DNA of 9,559 bases from an uncultured bacterium (GTDB taxonomy: Bacteria; Bacteroidota; Bacteroidia; Bacteroidales; Bacteroidaceae). Shown here one piece after another: positions 1 to 6,350 of this stretch (position 1 is its first letter; each line of letters opens with the position of its first letter). The stretch spans positions 1 through 9,559 of the forward strand of contig CALZMB010000068.1 of the NCBI GenBank assembly GCA_945788485.1. The letters run 5' to 3'. The notes below the pieces were generated by a model. The model was not told where the DNA came from and did no database searches. It saw only the letters and a program-made list of their open reading frames with translations. The position numbers and the translations under genes are program-made.

Positions 1-1
1 C

Positions 2-1123
2 GTCAGGCTGTTTCTCCAGGACTTCTACGGAGATTCTCTCGCCTCGATGAAAGCGACACTCTACGAACTGAGGAAACCAATCGAAGAAGACGCCGTGTTC
101 TACAACAACTTCGATCCCGTGGCACAAGGCTTCGTCAGAATAGGCACCGCCACAGCACAGTGTACAAAGGCATACTCGCTCGTCAACAAGAATCTCTCGG
201 ATTCTCTCAGACACTCGTCAAACTACACAAACAACATCCTCTTCAATCTGAACCAGCCATATATCTCTGCCGACGGAAAAGAATACAACAACTACGGCAC
301 ATATATCATGGACAGATACTACGCTAATCCCGATGACTTCAAAAACTCCTACACCTTCTCGCACAACGTATGCCCGGGATTCTATATCAAACTCGAAAAC
401 GGCATAGGAAGCATGGCGTATATCCGCTCGTCGCAGATGAATGTATATTACACCATACATGACAGCATCGACAAGCCAAGCTACAACTCCTTCGCCGGGA
501 CAGAGGAAGTGAGACAGGTCACACGAATCATCACCGACAACAACCGCATAAACCAACTTGCGCAGGACAACACCTGCACTTACGTCAAGTCACCTGCCGG
601 ATTGTTCACCGAACTCACGCTGCCAGTTGAAGAAATATGCAAGGACCATGAGAATGATTCCATCATATCTGCGCAAGTAGTCCTGAAATGTTTCAACAAA
701 GACGCCGAACTCAAATACGCATTCAAAGCGCCAGAGACACTCCTCATGGTGCAGAACGCGAAAATGAAAGAGTTTTTCGAAGAATCAAAGATTGCAGACT
801 ACCGCACATCTTTCATCGCCTCCCTCGCATCTGACGGCAGCTCGTACACATTCGGAAACATTGGACATCTCATACGCACAATGTATGACGCCATGCCGGC
901 CGACGCAAACGCACGCGAAGAATGGAAAAGAAATAACCCTGACTGGAACAAAGTCCTGCTCATTCCCGTCAAGGCTGACTACACAACACTGCAAACCTCA
1001 TCTATACTCAGCAGCGTCACACACGACATGTCACTGACAAGCGCAAAACTTGTGGGAGGAAGCGACAGCCGGAACGGAGGCATCACAATTTCTGTCATAT
1101 ACAGCAAATTCAATAAGGAATAA
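2..1123 (+). CDS. DUF4270 family protein, C-terminal part (5' end outside window)
   Basis: The reading frame is open to the left edge, and the residues before the first ATG at 47 (ending GDSLASMKATLYEL) read as continuous protein, so that ATG is internal and the true start lies upstream. 373 residues are visible. The pattern fits DUF4270, a Bacteroidetes family of usually exported, lipoprotein-like proteins: a GDSLA...LYELRKPI strand, an aromatic-rich middle (GFYIKLENGIGSMAYIRSSQ), the segment SPAGLFTELTLPVEE, and a C-terminus ending VIYSKFNKE with a preceding serine/threonine-rich stretch. The biochemical role of the family is not known; a cell-envelope place is inferred from relatives, because the signal sequence is not in view. 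It ends 33 bases before the next small gene on the same strand and may be cotranscribed with it. Family assignment rests on recognition by eye. Confidence 0.8.
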   Translation, partial: VRLFLQDFYGDSLASMKATLYELRKPIEEDAVFYNNFDPVAQGFVRIGTATAQCTKAYSLVNKNLSDSLRHSSNYTNNILFNLNQPYISADGKEYNNYGTYIMDRYYANPDDFKNSYTFSHNVCPGFYIKLENGIGSMAYIRSSQMNVYYTIHDSIDKPSYNSFAGTEEVRQVTRIITDNNRINQLAQDNTCTYVKSPAGLFTELTLPVEEICKDHENDSIISAQVVLKCFNKDAELKYAFKAPETLLMVQNAKMKEFFEESKIADYRTSFIASLASDGSSYTFGNIGHLIRTMYDAMPADANAREEWKRNNPDWNKVLLIPVKADYTTLQTSSILSSVTHDMSLTSAKLVGGSDSRNGGITISVIYSKFNKE

Positions 1124-1156
1124 ACCTCCTATACATTATTATAATATATAGTATAT

Positions 1157-1348
1157 ATGGCGGACAACTATCTCGAAAACCACTATCTCGACTATCTCAG
1201 AAGAAAAGAAGAGTGGCTGAAGAAGAAAAAAAGACTGACCACAACATCCAGACTGAAAAACAGTGGCAGACTGAACGCTGATGCAAAGCGAAACATCACT
1301 GCCAGAACATACAACACAATAGAGTGCCCCGAAGACGAGGCACTCTAA
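1157..1348 (+). CDS. small basic protein of 63 residues, function unknown
   Basis: The ATG at 1157 follows an AT-only stretch with no Shine-Dalgarno sequence, as is common in Bacteroidetes. The product begins MADNYLENHYLDYLRRKEEW and continues into a lysine run (KKKKR, residues 22-26), then a serine/threonine/arginine-rich tail and an acidic end (CPEDEAL). No membrane segment or signal peptide is visible; residues 5-26 could form an amphipathic helix. A MADNYLE-type opening is something I recall from short Bacteroidetes proteins and from the front of some annotated dehydrogenases, but I cannot verify this here. It lies 33 bases after the DUF4270 gene in the same direction. A perfect hairpin covers its last codons and stop, which suggests that transcription ends at this gene. 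Nucleic-acid binding would be a guess from charge alone. Confidence 0.65.
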   Translation: MADNYLENHYLDYLRRKEEWLKKKKRLTTTSRLKNSGRLNADAKRNITARTYNTIECPEDEAL

Positions 1349-1354
1349 TTGTTT
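1320..1354 (+). terminator. hairpin over the stop codon of the small gene, likely intrinsic terminator
   Basis: TAGAGTGCC (1320-1328) and GGCACTCTA (1339-1347) are perfect complements with a 10-base loop. They are followed by AATTGTTT, a short and imperfect U-rich tail. The stop codon of the 63-residue gene (1346-1348) begins in the last bases of the second arm. The position after the gene and before the htpG promoter region fits termination, but the tail is weak. Confidence 0.55.
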
Positions 1355-1448
1355 CACCATGCTTCACCTTCTTCTTGCTGTTCATCAGTTGCCTCATTCC
1401 TTTTCCTGTCGCACCATTCTTTTGGCACTGCCCTGTCAGCATAAACAC

Positions 1449-1479
1449 TTTGGCACACCCTTTGTCTGTGATATTATGC
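1449..1479 (+). promoter_or_regulatory. candidate Bacteroidetes-type promoter of htpG
   Basis: The Bacteroidetes housekeeping promoter has a TTTG-type element near -33 and TAnnTTTG near -7. TTTG lies at 1449-1452 and TATTATGC at 1472-1479, with 19 bases between, which is in the expected range. The -7 element matches only in part: TA and one T agree, while the final G is displaced. This leaves a leader of about 35 AT-rich bases before the htpG start. No heat-shock inverted repeat of the CIRCE type is seen in 1349-1519. The rest of that 171-base spacer shows nothing else recognisable. Confidence 0.35.
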
Positions 1480-1519
1480 AAAGCAATAACAACAACAATC
1501 ATTAATATACAAAACAATT

Positions 1520-3583
1520 ATGGCAAAAGGAAATATTGGTGTAACAACCGAAAACATCTTTCCAGTAATCAAGAAGTTCCTTTATTCGGATCATGAAATC
1601 TTCTTGCGTGAAATGATTTCTAACGCTGTCGATGCTACGCAGAAACTCAAGACACTCCAAAGCCGCGGCGAAATCAACGCCGAACTCGGCGAACTGAAAG
1701 TGCGTGTCGCTCTTGACAAAGATGCTGGCACTCTCACCATCAGCGACAACGGCATCGGCATGACAGAAGAAGAAATCGACCGCTATATCAACCAGATTGC
1801 TTTCTCTGGCGTGACAGATTTCCTTGACAAATACAAGGACAATGCCAGCCAGATGATCGGACATTTCGGCCTCGGCTTCTATTCCTCTTTCATGGTTTCT
1901 GACAAAGTCGATATCATCACTCTCTCGTATAAAGAGGGAGCCAAGGCTGTCAAATGGACCTGTGACGGAAGCCCGGAATACGAGATCTCTGACGTTGAGA
2001 AAGCGGAAAGAGGTACTGACATCGTCCTCCATATCAGCGATGACTGCAAGGAATTCCTTGAACAGAACAAGATTCAGGAACTCTTGAACAAATACTGCAA
2101 GTTCATGTCTGTGCCTGTCGCATTCGGAAAGAAGCAGGAGTGGAGCTCTGAAGAGAAGAAGATGGTTGACACCGACGAGGACAATATCATCAACGGCGCA
2201 GAGCCTCTCTGGACCAAAACGCCTTCTGCACTCAAAGATGAAGACTACAAGACATTCTACCGGACGCTCTATCCTATGTCCGACGAACCGCTGTTCTGGA
2301 TTCACCTCAATGTTGACTATCCGTTCAACCTCACGGGCATTCTCTATTTCCCGAAAGTAAAGTCTAATCTCGAACTGCAGCGCAACAAGATTCAGTTGTA
2401 TTGCAACCAAGTCTATGTCACTGACCAGGTTGAAGGCATCGTGCCTGAGTTCCTGACACTTCTGCATGGCGTCATTGATTCGCCGGACATCCCGCTCAAC
2501 GTCAGCCGTTCGTATCTGCAGAGTGACGCCAACGTCAAGAAAATATCTACATACATCACAAAGAAAGTCTCTGACCGCCTGAAAGCTATCTTCACGGACA
2601 ACAGGAAAGAATACGAGGAGAAATGGGATTCGCTCAAGCTCTTCATCAACTATGGTATGCTCTCACAGCAGGACTTCTATGACAGGGCGAAAGATTTCTC
2701 TCTCTTCAAGGATATTGACGGGAAGTATTTCACTTTCGATGAATACAAGAATCTCATAAAGACTGAGCAAACGGACAAAGACGGCAATGTCATCTACCTC
2801 TACGCGACAGACAAAGAAGCTCAGTACAGCTATATCAAGAGCGCGCAGGACAAGGGATATTCTGTTCTTATGTTCGACGGAGAGCTTGATGTTCCCGCTG
2901 TTCAGGTCTTTGAACAGAAGTTTGAGAAAGCACGCTTCTCAAGAGTGGATTCTGACATCATCGACCGTCTGATTGTGAAAGACGATCAGAAGAAGACCAC
3001 ACTCTCACAGAGCGAGACTGACAATCTGTCAGCAGTCTTCCAGTCTCAGCTCCCTCAGCTCGACAAGAAGCAGTTTGTAGTTGAAGTTGATGCCCTCGGC
3101 GAGACACAGAAGCCTATTATCATCACCCAGAACGAGTGGATGAGACGTATGAAAGAAATGTCTCAGCTGCAAGCCGGAATGTCATTCTACGGGGAGATGC
3201 CTGACAGCTATGGCATGGTGCTCAACTCAGACAACGCTATCATCGCTGACGTTTTGAAACAGACAGAAGACGCTTGCGCTGAACAACTCAAACCTATCGA
3301 CAGCGAGATAAAAGGTCTCGAAGCACGCAAAGCTGCCATTGAGCAGAGCCAGCAGGGAAAGAACGACGCTGACATACCGCAGGACGAGAAAGACGACCTG
3401 AAGAAGACAAAAGACGACATCACCGCTCAGAAAGACGCACGCAAGAAAGTATTGGCTGACTATGCAGCGAAGAACGATGTCGTGCATCAGCTCATCGACC
3501 TCGCGCTCTTGCAGAACGGAATGTTGCGTGGAGAAGCTCTCGACAAGTTCCTCTCCCGAAGCATCGACCTCTTGAAGAAATAA
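1520..3583 (+). CDS. htpG: HtpG, bacterial Hsp90 molecular chaperone
   Basis: Cytosolic ATP-driven dimeric chaperone that remodels client proteins, usually with the DnaK system. The N-terminal GHKL ATPase domain is complete: REMISNAVDA with E31 (catalytic glutamate), N35 and D38, DNGIGM at 76-81, the GHFGLGFYSSFMV lid region at 114-126 and RGTDIVLH at 164-171. The middle domain carries LNVSRSYLQ with R330, corresponding by motif to the ATP-contacting arginine of other Hsp90s; the glutamate that often follows it is serine here. The C-terminal dimerisation domain includes a lysine/glutamate/aspartate-rich segment at about 591-650, likely coiled coil, before the final LRGEALDKFLSRSIDLLKK. At 687 residues it is longer than E. 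coli HtpG (about 624), and the insertion accounts for much of this; I recall the same in Bacteroides. The start is fixed by MAKGNIGVTTENIFP, with no Shine-Dalgarno sequence. It appears to be transcribed alone. Confidence 0.98.
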   Translation: MAKGNIGVTTENIFPVIKKFLYSDHEIFLREMISNAVDATQKLKTLQSRGEINAELGELKVRVALDKDAGTLTISDNGIGMTEEEIDRYINQIAFSGVTDFLDKYKDNASQMIGHFGLGFYSSFMVSDKVDIITLSYKEGAKAVKWTCDGSPEYEISDVEKAERGTDIVLHISDDCKEFLEQNKIQELLNKYCKFMSVPVAFGKKQEWSSEEKKMVDTDEDNIINGAEPLWTKTPSALKDEDYKTFYRTLYPMSDEPLFWIHLNVDYPFNLTGILYFPKVKSNLELQRNKIQLYCNQVYVTDQVEGIVPEFLTLLHGVIDSPDIPLNVSRSYLQSDANVKKISTYITKKVSDRLKAIFTDNRKEYEEKWDSLKLFINYGMLSQQDFYDRAKDFSLFKDIDGKYFTFDEYKNLIKTEQTDKDGNVIYLYATDKEAQYSYIKSAQDKGYSVLMFDGELDVPAVQVFEQKFEKARFSRVDSDIIDRLIVKDDQKKTTLSQSETDNLSAVFQSQLPQLDKKQFVVEVDALGETQKPIIITQNEWMRRMKEMSQLQAGMSFYGEMPDSYGMVLNSDNAIIADVLKQTEDACAEQLKPIDSEIKGLEARKAAIEQSQQGKNDADIPQDEKDDLKKTKDDITAQKDARKKVLADYAAKNDVVHQLIDLALLQNGMLRGEALDKFLSRSIDLLKK

Positions 3584-3593
3584 TAGCATCCTT

Positions 3594-3649
3594 CTTCAGC
3601 TAAATGAAGTGCCGGTCTGTGACAGACAGGGATGTCTGAAGACATTCTT
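3594..3649 (+). other. three consecutive short hairpins in the htpG 3' untranslated region
   Basis: Directly after the htpG stop the RNA can form CTTCA/TGAAG (3594-3598 with 3605-3609, 6-base loop), GTCTG/CAGAC (3615-3619 with 3623-3627, 3-base loop) and AGGGATGTC/GACATTCTT (3628-3636 with 3641-3649, loop TGAA, two G-U pairs). None is followed by a U run, so they do not look like terminators. They could protect the 3' end of the mRNA or be chance structure. Confidence 0.4.
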
Positions 3650-3675
3650 CCTGCCGCAAGGTATATCAAAAACAA

Positions 3676-3760
3676 AAGCCGGCTTTCAGTCTTCTTATAC
3701 TAAAAAGAATTCTCAGCTTTCAGTCTGAAAACACAAAAAAGCAAGCCCGGCTTTCAGTCT
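3676..3760 (+). repeat. three direct copies of GCTTTCAGTCT at an exact 34-base period
   Basis: Identical 11-base copies lie at 3682-3692, 3716-3726 and 3750-3760; start-to-start distance is 34 both times. The sequence between them is mostly unlike, apart from an A-rich patch ending in G near the same place in each unit. Copies 1 and 3 are alike over a longer stretch: AAGCCGGCTTTCAGTCT at 3676-3692 against AAGCCCGGCTTTCAGTCT at 3743-3760, one base apart in length. Copy 2 sits in the near-palindrome TTTCAGTCTGAAA (3718-3730). The start of copy 1 overlaps the palindrome AAGCCGGCTT (3676-3685). Copy 3 is the left arm of the terminator hairpin. It may be a decayed tandem duplication of a terminator arm. 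Confidence 0.6.
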
Positions 3761-3801
3761 TGTTGTCCGTAAAGGATAATCGGAGACTGGAAGTCGGGCT
3801 T
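3743..3801. terminator. long bidirectional terminator hairpin between htpG and the leftward genes
   Basis: AAGCCCGGCTTTCAGTCT (3743-3760) pairs with AGACTGGAAGTCGGGCTT (3784-3801) over 18 positions in the rightward RNA, 16 Watson-Crick and two G-U. The 23-base loop can extend inward through TTGTCC/GGATAA (3763-3768 with 3774-3779). Rightwards it is followed by a pyrimidine-rich tract (CTTCTTCTTGTTGCTTCTT). In the leftward RNA the same arms pair with two A-C mismatches and are followed by GCTTTTTTGTGTTTT, a good U tract. It therefore fits a terminator for htpG and for whatever is transcribed leftwards into it. Confidence 0.75.
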
Positions 3802-3830
3802 CTTCTTGTTGCTTCTTACTGTCTATCTCA

Positions 3831-3971
3831 TCATGCCATATAGTTGCATGCAGCGCGGCTTTGACAGTTTCTGCCCATCGTTTTGTTTCTGTTAAGGCGA
3901 TGTGCCAATGTGCGGAGATTGTGGATGATGTTTTCAGGGATAGTCAGTTCTTCAGGTGTAAAATATGTCAT
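3831..3971 (-). CDS. possible small protein of 46 residues, function unknown
   Basis: An ATG at 3971 opens a frame of 46 residues beginning MTYFTPEELTIPENIIHNLR and ending AACNYMA. The frame is open further upstream to a TTG at 4019, but that codon lies within an inverted repeat and TTG starts are rare in this group, so the ATG is preferred. The product has a proline-containing acidic opening, one likely amphipathic helix (IIHNLRTLAHRLN) and an arginine/asparagine-rich tail with two cysteines. Its composition reads like protein rather than a random frame, and no larger gene lies opposite it. The stop is 30 bases before the leftward U-tract terminator, which supports leftward transcription here. 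I recognise no family. It could be a peptide gene, a remnant or a chance frame. Confidence 0.4.
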   Translation of the reverse strand: MTYFTPEELTIPENIIHNLRTLAHRLNRNKTMGRNCQSRAACNYMA

Positions 3972-3995
3972 AGGCTTTAAGGAATGAGGTGATTG

Positions 3996-4022
3996 ATATT
4001 GAAATGTTCTCTGTTTCAATAT
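3996..4022. repeat. perfect 9-base inverted repeat upstream of the small leftward ORF
   Basis: ATATTGAAA (3996-4004) and TTTCAATAT (4014-4022) are exact complements around the 9-base spacer TGTTCTCTG. The repeat ends about 25 bases before the ATG at 3971 when read leftwards. The leftward strand also reads TAATATTG across its outer edge, which resembles a Bacteroidetes -7 element (TAnnTTTG) with one mismatch, but no TTTG was seen at the right distance. It could be a protein-binding operator or an RNA hairpin in the leader of the small ORF. The stem is AT-rich and lacks a U tail, so it is unlikely to be a terminator. Confidence 0.45.
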
Positions 4023-4075
4023 TATAACGTATCATCATCATCCTTTATTGTATGTCGCAGAACTTTTTTTCTGTG

Positions 4076-4097
4076 CTGTCCTCTGAATGTTGGACAG
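4076..4097. other. inverted repeat after the pectinesterase-like gene
   Basis: CTGTCC (4076-4081) and GGACAG (4092-4097) form a 6-base stem with a 10-base loop, 36 bases beyond the end of the leftward pectinesterase-like gene. In the leftward RNA it is followed by an A run, not a U run, so it is a poor terminator. A T7 tract lies at 4064-4070 without a hairpin before it on the rightward strand. Nothing else is recognisable in 4023-4132. Confidence 0.3.
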
Positions 4098-4132
4098 TCT
4101 ATGTGTCGCAACAGAGGTGTGCTGCGTTTTTC

Positions 4133-5815
4133 TTATTCGGAGTATATGCATCGGAGATTGCTTATCACCGTAGCCGATGCGCCGGTAGAGCCGGTGTGCT
4201 GGATGTGTATTCCGCCGAACGTGTTAGGTTCGACGGCTGTTTCTAACTCCATCTTCTCGTCTCCGTTGCGGATTTCGGCAGACAGCCGTGCGGCATTGGC
4301 AGAGATTACAAGGTGGCAGCCTTTGCGGAAAATGGTACACTTGACTGGTTGTGTAATCTGTGTTATCTTGCCGTTATCGTATTTCACGAGGTATGTCGCG
4401 ACTGCCTTGTCGTATTCCGGCGTACGGACAAAGCGTATGCCATAGCCTGTCAGGGACTTTGTGTCGAACTTTATGCAGATATCTAAATATTGCCCTGTCG
4501 CGCTTCCGAATCCTTGTCCAGGACCTTTGCAGGGGTCGAGGCTTACACTCACTTTCTGTCCCTTGTATTCCACATCATGATGTGCGGTGTACATCAGACG
4601 TGCGCCTTTCACATTCTGAATCATTCCGTAACACCCTTCTGCGCCGTCCATGCCTTCGCCGAACACCCATGCCGGCTTTGTCGTGTCTGCCTCAAACGCA
4701 TACATCCCCAAGTCTCCGGGGCAGTATGCGTCTGCCGTCCAATGTCCGTCTGATATTTTGGGCATATTGTTTATGCAGAACAGAGGGAAGGAGACAGGCA
4801 TCGGAATGTCTGGTGTGGTAGGCACAACGAGTGGCTTTCCGTTCAGTGTGCAGTCTGTCATGTAGCACTTGTGACGCGGGTCAGGTTTGCGTGTCCATTC
4901 TATTTTCAGGTTCGGGTCGTCACTCGTGAATGTGCAACGCCGCAAAGTGACAGGGCTTGATGCCTTTGTCAGATATTGCACTCCGGTTGTCTTGCAGTGT
5001 ATCTTGCAGTCTTCAAACAGTGCTCCTTGCGGTGATGTGGCATAGAACGGCTTGCCGGAGAAGAATGTGAATCTGCAATGGCGGTAAGTCCCTGTGCCGC
5101 ATAAGGCATCGTCTGTACATTCAAAGTAGCAGTTTTCAAACAATACATCGTCAGCTCCGGCAAAAGGACAGAGATTGAGACGTGATATGAAACGGCAGTT
5201 CTCTGACTTGTAGTTCTTCCCTTTGCACAGGACAAGCTGCGCCTGCACGATAGCGTCGGCGCGTCTCTTGCGGTTCAGCTTGCTGTTGCGCGGATAAATA
5301 AGATCTACGTTGCAATAGTTGCCGAAAGTGATATTCTCTGTCGTGATGTTGTCTCCCTCTATATGGAACATCGTGAAATTGCCGTCTGCGCCTTGTGTCT
5401 GTCCGCGTTGGCAGGCCAGCACCACGTCGTTCGCGTCATCAGAAAGCCCAATCAGATGTACGCCGGAGAATTTCAGCTTCATGCCGAATGGCGTGCCTTC
5501 GCCTTCAAGCGGCAGGCGCATGGCAGGGTCGTCGGGGTCGTCTATCCAATAGACCGAAGGCTCTATATATACTTTTATTACAGAATTGTCTCCTTCGGGA
5601 CGTGATGCGCTCAACCTTTCGGCACATTCCAGTGCTTCGTTCACGGTTTTGAAGACATATTGCCGTGCCTTTGTCTTTGCGCTGTTGTTCACATACAAGC
5701 ATCTGCCGCCTGTCTTCAGCGTCTCGCCGAAAGCCTTGAAGGTCTTCTGTGCATATAGCATGGAAGTGAGCATTGTCAACAGACTGGCAATGCAAATCAT
5801 CTTTTTGTTTATCAT
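4133..5815 (-). CDS. secreted pectinesterase-like right-handed beta-helix protein
   Basis: 560 residues. The start MINKKMICIASLLTMLTSML is a signal peptide, with likely cleavage near LYA-Q at about residue 22, so the protein is exported to periplasm or surface. Residues about 40-340 look like a pectin-lyase-fold helix: YVNNSAKTKARQYVFKTVNEA and VKVYIEPSVYWIDD-type strands match the front of pectinesterases, and later coils repeat ENCRF, ENCYFECTDDAL, RHCRFTFF, EDCKI and RRCTF. The usual pectinesterase QDTLY and DFIFG motifs are not visible: the matching places read SRLNLCPFAGADD (from 211) and TDDALCGTG (234-242). The part from about 345 on (SDGHWTADAYCPGDLG...GFGS...GYGIRFVR...GGIHIQHTGS) resembles a beta-sandwich of lectin or carbohydrate-binding type. 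Pectic polysaccharide as substrate is inferred from fold only. No SusC/SusD genes lie nearby. It begins 73 bases after crcB on the same strand. Confidence 0.75.
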   Translation of the reverse strand: MINKKMICIASLLTMLTSMLYAQKTFKAFGETLKTGGRCLYVNNSAKTKARQYVFKTVNEALECAERLSASRPEGDNSVIKVYIEPSVYWIDDPDDPAMRLPLEGEGTPFGMKLKFSGVHLIGLSDDANDVVLACQRGQTQGADGNFTMFHIEGDNITTENITFGNYCNVDLIYPRNSKLNRKRRADAIVQAQLVLCKGKNYKSENCRFISRLNLCPFAGADDVLFENCYFECTDDALCGTGTYRHCRFTFFSGKPFYATSPQGALFEDCKIHCKTTGVQYLTKASSPVTLRRCTFTSDDPNLKIEWTRKPDPRHKCYMTDCTLNGKPLVVPTTPDIPMPVSFPLFCINNMPKISDGHWTADAYCPGDLGMYAFEADTTKPAWVFGEGMDGAEGCYGMIQNVKGARLMYTAHHDVEYKGQKVSVSLDPCKGPGQGFGSATGQYLDICIKFDTKSLTGYGIRFVRTPEYDKAVATYLVKYDNGKITQITQPVKCTIFRKGCHLVISANAARLSAEIRNGDEKMELETAVEPNTFGGIHIQHTGSTGASATVISNLRCIYSE

Positions 5816-5846
5816 ATCATTAAGTTTTAAGGTCCGTCGTATCTGT

Positions 5847-5878
5847 CCCCGCTATGCGGAGGCGTGTGCCGGTTGGCA
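5847..5878. other. two small hairpins between crcB and the pectinesterase-like gene
   Basis: In the leftward RNA, TGCC/GGCA (5878-5875 with 5870-5867) has a 4-base loop, and CTCCGC/GCGGGG (5861-5856 with 5852-5847) has a 3-base loop and one G-U pair. Neither has a U tail. They could mark the end of the crcB message or the leader of the next gene. No convincing promoter was found in the 73-base spacer. Confidence 0.3.
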
Positions 5879-5888
5879 AGTGTATGTC

Positions 5889-6272
5889 TCAGTCTTTCAT
5901 CACGAAAGGTATTGCTGCGGCTGCTAATCCGAGACAGACGCTCAGCAGGATATACATGATGAATGTGCCGGCATATCCATTACGCAACAGGGCCAGCGCC
6001 TCGTAGCTGAATGTGGAGAATGTAGTGAAGCCTCCGCATAACCCTGTCGTGAGCAGGAGCCGTGTCTCGTACGTCAGCCCAAGCCGTTCGGAATAGTTGC
6101 AGAATATGCTTATCAGCGCGCATCCGATGATGTTTACGGCAAGTGTGGGCCATGGCATCACTGTGTCGTGGAAGCGCGGATGGAGCGACAGGTGCTGCCA
6201 TAGCATTGACACCATGTATCTCAATGTTGACCCAACTCCTCCTCCGACGAAGATAAAGAATATTTCTTTCAT
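5889..6272 (-). CDS. crcB: CrcB/Fluc fluoride channel
   Basis: Inner-membrane channel that lets fluoride leave the cytoplasm; family members work as antiparallel dual-topology dimers of a four-helix subunit. The 127-residue length is typical. Family marks are GGGVGSTLRY (10-19), WPTLAVNIIGC (41-51) with the pore asparagine N47, and GLCGGFTTFSTFSYE (77-91) with the phenylalanines F82 and F85 of the fluoride path and the sodium-binding turn. Four hydrophobic segments are visible, at about 3-25, 40-58, 72-92 and 101-124. A single gene fits a homodimer. It starts 66 bases after uvrA on the same strand, so it may be cotranscribed. No fluoride riboswitch was recognised in the spacer. The ATG at 6272 puts the family's glycine-rich opening at the right distance. 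Confidence 0.97.
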   Translation of the reverse strand: MKEIFFIFVGGGVGSTLRYMVSMLWQHLSLHPRFHDTVMPWPTLAVNIIGCALISIFCNYSERLGLTYETRLLLTTGLCGGFTTFSTFSYEALALLRNGYAGTFIMYILLSVCLGLAAAAIPFVMKD

Positions 6273-6328
6273 AAATCAGAGTGTGTTACTCGATAAAGCC
6301 GATAATGCAGCGGCATGGCGTTTCGTAT

Positions 6329-6350
6329 GGCGGGAGCGTTATTTCCCGCC
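6329..6350 (-). other. GC-rich hairpin overlapping the uvrA stop codon
   Basis: In the leftward RNA GGCGGGA (6350-6344) pairs with TCCCGCC (6335-6329) around an 8-base loop that contains the uvrA stop TAA (6341-6339). The stem is strong, but the bases after it (ATACGAAACG) are not U-rich, so it is an attenuating or mRNA-end structure rather than a clear intrinsic terminator. A weaker GCCG/CGGC stem followed by TTTAT lies just beyond it, before crcB. Confidence 0.4.

Noticed and set aside
47..49. ATG at 47 as the start of the DUF4270 gene
   Set aside because: The frame is open to the window edge with family-like residues before it, and no signal sequence follows the ATG.
785..1037. Short overlapping frames on both strands within the DUF4270 gene
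   Set aside because: Shadows of the main reading frame with no independent support.
1502..2467. 321-residue open frame opposite htpG
   Set aside because: It lies wholly antisense to a certain gene and has a composition (rich in V, F, R, D, E) typical of a codon-bias shadow; no domain is recognisable.
3676..3801. CRISPR-like array from the regularly spaced repeats
   Set aside because: The shared unit is only 11 bases, copies differ outside it, there are three copies, and no cas genes are nearby. Terminator-arm duplication explains it better.
3993..4821. Rightward open frames of about 150 residues opposite the pectinesterase-like gene
   Set aside because: They are antisense to a gene with a clear signal peptide and fold, contain runs of cysteine, serine and arginine typical of reverse frames, and match nothing known to me.
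6273..6338. Fluoride riboswitch upstream of crcB
   Set aside because: I looked for the conserved GATGG/CTGATGA-type segments on the minus strand and did not find them; only hairpins linked to the uvrA end are visible.
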